A DNA stretch of 64,000 bases from Caenorhabditis elegans (Eukaryota; Nematoda; Chromadorea; Rhabditida; Rhabditidae), in the NCBI RefSeq assembly GCF_000002985.6, contig NC_003283.11, positions 8,308,001-8,372,000 of the forward strand, given 5' to 3'. Made by a program: the position numbers and the translations under genes. Within the stretch, counting starts at the first letter, position 1. Every line of letters starts with the position of its first letter. The notes under the pieces were generated by a model that did not search any database, was not told where the DNA came from, and saw only the letters and a program-made list of their open reading frames with translations. Shown piece by piece: positions 57,466 through 64,000 of the stretch.

Positions 57466-60400
57466 AGTCAACTTAATAAATATTGCTTAATTTTTGTTGA
57501 TTTTATTTTAGATTTAAAATTTAAAAAATTCAACTAACAAACTTTTTTGTTGTTGATGTGTAACATATAAATCAAATTATTTTCTTATTCAATAGGTATC
57601 ACAAAATCAAAAGAGCATCAATACTTTTTCAACCCACAATGTTTTATTTCCCAGGAAACAAATAAATATCTTGAGTTTGTTTCATTGACGGCTACGGCTC
57701 AGGAGGGAAACCAGATGGGAAACAAAATGTATTGGATAACCTTTTAATTTGAGAAACCAGATTCATTTTATTATTTTGGCAATTATCAAAAAATTAATTT
57801 AGTTAAAAAGGTTTCTATGCACGGAGCCTCATAATCTAGAATACTTAAAAGTTCAATATAATTTTTTCTACACATTCTTACATTTCTGTATTGTTTCCCG
57901 TTAACAAACCACAAAGAGTTTTGTGACTTTATTCGTTTCCAACCAAATCACATTACTTCACATTTACTCTGTTTCCATTATGATAATTATTTCTTTTATT
58001 GAAAATCTCTCAGTCGTCCTCATTTAGTCAAATCTATATTAACATCAGTATTGAGAGAAGAGTATAGATATGTCACTTGCACCTAATTAAATATATAAAA
58101 AAAAGAGACAGAAACATAGGAAGTCATTGATGCGCACTTTTGCATCTCCTTTCATTTCTGTTTTATTTTTTGTTTGAACTTTTTCACTCTACCCAGACAT
58201 TTGATCAGCTAATGGTGGAACTCACATTTTTGTGAAGCTATAATTACAAATCTTGTATTGGTATTTAGATTGGAAATTGATACTCAGTTTTAATTCTTAT
58301 TCCCATTTTCTAAAGTGCACAATTATTCGATTTTCTGCTTTCATTTTGCTTATTCTCCACTTTTTATTATTTTTCTAAATTCTAAAAAAATTAAAAACTG
58401 AAATAGGTAATAAGCAGCATGGAGAAAAATCAGGTGTTTTTGTAGATTATCAGCAGTGACGATGGAATTTTTAAGCAGCGGTTAACAAGTCGAAAATGAG
58501 TCACACAGCGGGTAATCAGGAGCTGTTCTTTTTGATTATTTGGAACATGAAAGTAATTATATCTTTTTTTTACATGATGCGTTAATTTTTTCAGTTGGAA
58601 ATTTAATTCTGAACTGAAAAAAAATTAAAAATCTATAACTTGACGACGGAGTTTTAAGACTATAAACTATAGTTGTAAACAATTGAAAACCAGCTGTAAA
58701 AATAACTTTCCTTGAAAATTAAATTAATTGGCAGCTTAGAAATCGCTGCATTTTTGAACTGTGTTATCATAGTGCAGTTTTATTCTAAATTATTGCTTTC
58801 GATTTCAATTCGTTCTACCTAGTCTCTTATTTTTTGCTTTCGAACACCACAAATTTTTGACTAGAATTCAGTCTGCCATTTTCAGTCTTTTGATTGATTG
58901 AGAATTGAAGTTTTGGGACTTCTTAGAATTGATTTTTGTTTGAAAAGCGGTTGTTTTTTAATTTAAATTATGTTGTTCGTCGGTTTTGAGTTTACTTACG
59001 TGAAGATGTAGAGAGAAAGTTCTGAGAATATCAATAGTTTTTCGAAAATTGTGTTTTGATTTGCTTGTTGTGTACTATAGAAAATTTGTTTTTTTGGAAT
59101 TTTCTTTTGAAAAGTAGGAGTAGCTGAACTTTGTTGTTTAAAAATTGAGTTTCTATAATAGTGTAGCTTTCAAATTAGGTAGGCACTCTTCGTATCTGGG
59201 CAGAAACAGATTGCCTTGAAGGTAGGCAGTTAGGTATTTTGTGCCTACGTGTAAAATAAATTTCACTGATGTAACATGTCTAGAACGCATTTTTATTTTA
59301 ATTCTATTTTTACAAGTGTACAAATTTACAGGAACAAGTGTTAAAATTCTAAAGTCTCACTCGGCGAAAACTGTAAATTAGAAGCTAACTCAAAACCCGC
59401 TCATTTTTAGTACGAAGTATATCACAAATGCTTTGTCTACTGTGTTTCAATAGAAAAACACTTGTAATTGCAAACTGAAATATACACCTACAACATCAGT
59501 TTCAGACATGACCTCATTTAAATGTATTAGAAAACTCAACCAAGAGAGCAACAAGTTCAAAAATGTAAATATGATAATATTGCACGTAATATTGCTATTC
59601 TATTCATATGAATACTCTAGAAACATTTGTTGTCATTTAAATTTTTTCAGATCACCTGTATTGTTACCAGAATATTAAATTAACAACTTTCCAGGGGGTG
59701 GACTAAATTGAGTTTCATACTGGACCAATTTATTTCTTCTGTATATTTTTATAAAAAGGATTATTCTTCGTAAACACATTTTCTCTTTTTGTAAAAAGAA
59801 ATCCAGCTATTTTGCAATATCTACATAAACGCCAAACCATTGATTCATTTTTTGCAATGAAAGTACTTTTCGAATGAAGCATCTCTTGAGAAACCAAAGT
59901 GCAAATGACCTCATTGAACAAAAAAACGTGATATTGATGTTTGAACTTGAATCTAGTCAAATTTTTGCAATTTTTTAGAAGTTCAACTCATTTGTTTCGT
60001 TATTATTATTTAATATCAATGAACACTTGGCTTCTGTAGAATCATAGAAGGATTATAGAATCGAAAAACGATAACTTTTAATAATTATATTACCTTTTGA
60101 AACTTCATTCTAATCTTCAAAAAACTCTTCAACTCAAAATATTATGTTTCCTATACCTAATTTAGTCTTGATGCTTGGCCGAAATAACTGGTTTTAATAT
60201 CATATCTCGTCTCACTATGACCCTCTTATTCCGTGTATGGTTAGAGTCACTCGGATCCGAGAGAGACAGGTGCACATCGGAAATTGAATTTGGGAATGCC
60301 AACCTTGTTTTTTCTCACTTCTGATACATTTTAACTTTTACCTCACATGGCGTCTCATAACTGATCATATGTCTACGGAGCCCATTAATAGTTTTGCCGC

Positions 60401-61500
60401 GGTATAATCGATATTCAGAAAGAAAAATCTATTTCCTTATGGGTTTCACGCCATCTAACTATTTTCAAATGTTACTTTGCATACAAAAAGTATTCATTTT
60501 CTTGTTTCAAAACGATTTTATACGAATTCATTCACTTGAACTCCGTCTGACTTAGCAGTTTTTGACCACAATGTAGCCGACCTTCTTTCCAATTGGTTCT
60601 TACAAACGAGAATTCCCAGAGGTTCATAACTTTATTTTCGTTGAAATTATGTAATAAATTTTGATTAAAATCTAAAGGTTATGTCGTCACAGTGATAACA
60701 TTTAGTTTTTTTTTCGAGATCTTGAATGACTACAAAATGAAGGATGACTACAAAACGAAGATAGTCTGGAAAATATGCAAAATCAAAGTTATTAGTCATT
60801 ATGATTGTTGATGTCTATTTGGAAAATAATGTAGTCTATGTATCATTTGAAGAAGTCAGTGGCATATAATTCAAAAAATATTTTATTCGTTTCATTTTTA
60901 CTCCAAACTCGAAGCATGTTTAACTGATATTCACTTCCTTGTTGCACATCACCACGGCTCAAAAAGTTCACTTTTAGTTATAGCTCGCGAATTTTGTGCA
61001 TTGTTAACTTCTGATTCTGCTGTTAGCTGATTTCTGGACTTTACAAAATTTCGTCAATGTTTAAGTAAATCATGCTTCAATGGTTTGAAACACCACCAGT
61101 GTGAGTTTTTTCTGCAGATTTTTGATCTGAAGTTACCCTATGAATCAGAATTTTGAAAAATTTTGATCACATTTTGTTGTACTTAATTTTTTATTTTCAG
61201 CGCCTGCAAAGTTTCTACGTCACATTCACTTGATACCGATCTATTCCGTGTTTGCACTAAAAATATACTTATAACTAGGTTACTACATTCAGAAATTACC
61301 TTTATTGATACTAGGAACCCGGCGCCTAAGATTAACGAGCGAAGGTTTCCAGAAAATTGGTTTCTCTTACAGAACACTGTTTACTCTCAACTTGCTGCTT
61401 GTTTTGTGTAATAACAAATCAGTCTGCATTTTTTCTAAAAAAAATTAGAAAACCCAGCATTATCTAGCAAAAAATTTACTCATTGCAATTTGGAGTTCCA
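57466..61500. other. Noncoding stretch, no gene seen
   Basis: About 4 kb AT-rich sequence with only short, unremarkable ORFs. Probably distal upstream sequence of gpa-2. Confidence 0.45.
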
Positions 61501-61523
61501 TTTCTTGTTAACAGAACTTTGAA

Positions 61524-61771
61524 ATGAAAAATAGATACGTCATGAAGCTGGACTCAACTATTTTTTCTGTTAGCCTTGTACCTCATTACTTGATTTTGAT
61601 AGCTTGGTTTTTTTCAATGATATACATAAGTACAAAAAACCTTGGCAGTAAAGAAAAAAGGTATTATACTGCCACAAAAGTGGAACAAATTGATATTCTC
61701 CTCCGGTTTCTCATAGCTTCTCAAACTTTTTTTTTCAATTTGACAAATCAAGTTTTTGTCTATTACAGGTC
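61524..61771 (+). pseudogene. Possible receptor-like membrane-protein fragment
   Basis: An open stretch from ATG 61524 encodes a hydrophobic segment (VSLVPHYLILIAWFFSMIYI), a basic loop (KNLGSKEKRYYTATKVEQ) and a second hydrophobic segment (LLRFLIASQTFFFNLTNQ) ending near a GTCAGT donor. The helix-basic loop-helix layout is like TM5-TM6 of a nematode chemoreceptor, but I find no flanking exons. A gene relic is possible; chance is also possible. Confidence 0.25.
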
Positions 61772-61859
61772 AGTCAATTGCAATATTATAAAATTATATT
61801 TGCTGAAAGTAATAAAGCCTCCTGGCAAACTCAATTCTTGTTCCAAATACATATAATAT

Positions 61860-63013
61860 CTGCTTCTGATTATCATAACATGCTGATTACAGTCTGCTTA
61901 TCTTCAAATTCTAATTAGTCCATTTCCCCTGACTCCCACCCTCCCACGTGACGCTGTCAAGCTCTCGAAGCTATCTCTGCTTGAAAACAAAGTGAAAGAG
62001 AGAGAGAAAGACGATGAGGTTGTGGTGGTAATAGTGGTTGAAGAGAGATCCAATTTCCCGCGATTCTAATATGGGGGCACGGCTAAGATGGAGACAGAAG
62101 CTGCTCTTCAGAATTCCAATATATTTATCTAAATCTCAATTCAAAACAATTTTTGCCCCTTGCCTTTTGACTCATTTATTTTGATCAAACATTCCAATCT
62201 TTCAGCGCATCTTTCTGCAAAAATTTTGAGACAGAACGAATCAAACTTTGCAGTTTCAGAGTTTATCTAAAGTCTCTGACTATTATTTTAAAATTCAGCT
62301 AAACTGCGTTTTATCACCTGAGATATTCTTTATAGTTTGAGTTCCAGAGCAGTCAAATTTTCACATTTTTCTTTCTACTCTCCAATATCTAATCTCTCAA
62401 GAGTATTCAACTCAAACACCACAAGATATTCATTGATTACGCACTCGAGAGTCTTTCTTCCTTTTTTGTTGGTTTTCTGATAGATGTGTAGATGTGTGGT
62501 TAGCATCTATTATTCTTTCATGAATTTAACCGATCTCCATGATTTTTTTCGGAGTTTTAAGAATATTTTGGGACTTTTTTGATCATGATCAGATATCTAA
62601 TTATGTGAAAAACTCAAAAACCTTGGTTGAAGTGAACAAGAAAGCTGTAATTACTACTTGAGAAAGTATTTAGTTTTTTGAATATTCCATATCAAATGGA
62701 AAATTTAAAAAAGTTTTCATCGATTCATCTTTTCAAAAACCAATTTGAAGGTCTCTATCTTCTCATAGCTTTGTGCAAACTATTTCAGTTTTTGCCTTTT
62801 TTGTCAGAATTTTTTGAAAATTTTGAAAAGTTTTCAAAAATCGGTTTTCCAAACCTTTCAAGTACCCACATTTTCCCACAGACCGCTTTTTCTTCCTCCC
62901 CTGCTCCTCCCACAATCATTTCATTTTCAGTGAATTTTTTACTAATTCTCGTTTCGCGAAGCTTCTCACTTTTTGTGAATTTTCCTCTTTAACAAACATC
63001 TGTTTTTCAGAAA
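61860..63013. other. Proximal upstream region of gpa-2
   Basis: About 1.15 kb with no gene. A strong TTTTTCAG acceptor sits 4 bp before the ATG at 63014, so the coding exon is preceded by a noncoding exon or by trans-splicing. Confidence 0.5.
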
Positions 63014-63131
63014 ATGGGTCTGTGCCAAAGTGAGGAGGAAAAAGTTGGAACACTGAAAAGTCGTGCAATTGATAAGGAGATAAAACAGTTGCAAACAAGC
63101 GAGGAACGAACTGTCAAACTATTATTGCTAG
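63014..63131 (+). CDS. gpa-2: Heterotrimeric G-protein alpha subunit, first coding exon only
   Basis: Encodes MGLCQSEEEKVGTLKSRAID through the start of the first beta strand (VKLLLLG), where the P-loop GxGxxGKS would begin in the next exon. Gly2 and Cys4 are the expected myristoylation and palmitoylation sites of Gi/o-like alpha subunits. Ends in phase 1 at a GTTTGT donor. I see no continuation to 64000, so intron 1 is at least 870 bp. The residues match my memory of C. elegans GPA-2, a chemosensory-neuron alpha subunit that with GPA-3 affects dauer pheromone response; its location next to mom-2 supports this. Confidence 0.88.
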
Positions 63132-64000
63132 GTTTGTAAATTATCTCATAAATACAATTTTTATTTACAATCAAATTCTGTCCATAATTAAAATGACGCC
63201 AGTTAACAGAAGGTTGCCATGGTACTAGACATGACTATGTGGGATTGAATACACATGTTAATAGTCTGTTATAAAGTGTTCAAAAACGAAACAATAAAAT
63301 GAAAATCAACGAAAATATACGTTCAAAAATAATACGTAAATTAATATTTTAATACAATAAAGGCGGATTAATCCGGATATTTGAGGCGTATGTGGGAAAA
63401 TGAATGATGTGTACTTAAAAGTAATAAGTTAATTTTTTTGCAAAAATGTAAGATGATATGAAAAAAGTGTATTTAAATAATTATGGAAACCGTTGAGAAG
63501 AATCTGAAGCTTTTCTGAATTTTTTTTTGAAATTTTTGCTGAAAACATAAGTACCGAATGTTCAAAATTTTTAAAACTGTACTTATTTATTTTTTGTAGT
63601 ACTGTTTATGGTATTTTTTCACATTAAAATTATTGAAAAAAAGAGTTCTCAACAGCAATCGCCCTTTTGAATTTGTTTCTTCTAGTCTCTCAACATACAT
63701 AATCTTTTTTTCAAACAGAACAATGATTATCACCAGACTAGAAAAAAATATCTCATGCGTAATTTCTACTTATTTTCTTTATTGTCTTTTCAATTCACAA
63801 ATCAAAAATAAACTGATGGTGACTAAACCGAAATAAAATTCATGTGTCATCAGTTTACGTCAGATGACGTTGGATTCTCTAGATAGTTGTGCATTGCGAT
63901 TTTGTGTTTGTTTGTTTGTTCCTCCTATATCTAAACTTCATGTGAAGAATGAAAAGACAAAGGATTTCGTGAGAATGAGGGCTCAAAAGTGCACAAGGAC
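63132..64000 (+). other. Intron 1 of gpa-2 (incomplete)
   Basis: No exon encoding the expected GxGxxGKS segment is present up to the window end. No other feature noticed. Confidence 0.6.

Noticed and set aside
1-64000. tRNA or rRNA genes
   Set aside because: I looked for GGTTCGAATCC-type T-loops with paired arms and saw none that I could support by eye.

Overview
The window is nematode chromosomal DNA, almost certainly Caenorhabditis elegans. It is AT-rich, with introns often under 60 bp bounded by GTAAGT-like donors and TTTTCAG acceptors. It carries nematode-specific families (vWA/C-type-lectin proteins, srsx and srw-type chemoreceptors) and many palindromic MITEs. Three genes are recognisable from their proteins: the Wnt ligand gene mom-2, the first coding exon of the G-protein alpha gene gpa-2, and a tropomodulin (best guess tmd-2). 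From memory mom-2 and gpa-2 lie together on chromosome V, which fits. All coding calls are manual spliced models checked for frame continuity at each junction.

Layout. 1-15 kb: a secreted-protein cluster on the + strand. It holds the 3' part of a vWA + C-type-lectin gene, a small cysteine-rich secreted protein, and a C-type-lectin-like gene with a Thr/Ser/Pro linker and MITE-filled introns. Between the last two sits a 4.64-kb foldback transposable element (5165-9805) with ~0.92-kb inverted arms, a 9-bp target duplication, two minisatellites, and a core carrying near-perfect heat-shock-element arrays (25 of 26 consecutive pentamers) interleaved with E2F-type TTTCCCGCCAAA sites. 15-19.6 kb: a nest of repeats. 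An inverted-repeat element is interrupted by a 450-bp solo LTR (perfect TGGTG duplication) in one arm and by a 1.4-kb TTAA-flanked element in the other. 19.6-23.1 kb: a minus-strand mucin-like gene with about 38 copies of a 69-bp coding repeat and a C-terminal cysteine domain like that of the 3.5-kb gene.

23-42 kb: a 5.6-kb noncoding stretch, the tropomodulin gene, a small acidic/His-rich membrane protein, and an 11-exon UNC-93/MFSD11-type transporter. 43-47 kb: three tandem srsx-type chemoreceptor loci, namely a fragment, an intact gene and a copy complete except for one in-frame stop. 48-54 kb: mom-2, a convergent MPDU1-type PQ-loop gene, and a divergent srw-like GPCR. 54-63 kb: no convincing gene, then the first exon of gpa-2, whose remaining exons lie beyond the window.

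The genes do not form one pathway. The left third looks like rapidly evolving secreted/accessory sequence with dense transposon load; the right two thirds mix conserved signalling, cytoskeletal and transport genes with a small receptor cluster. The item most worth follow-up is the foldback element that packages heat-shock and E2F-type sites.
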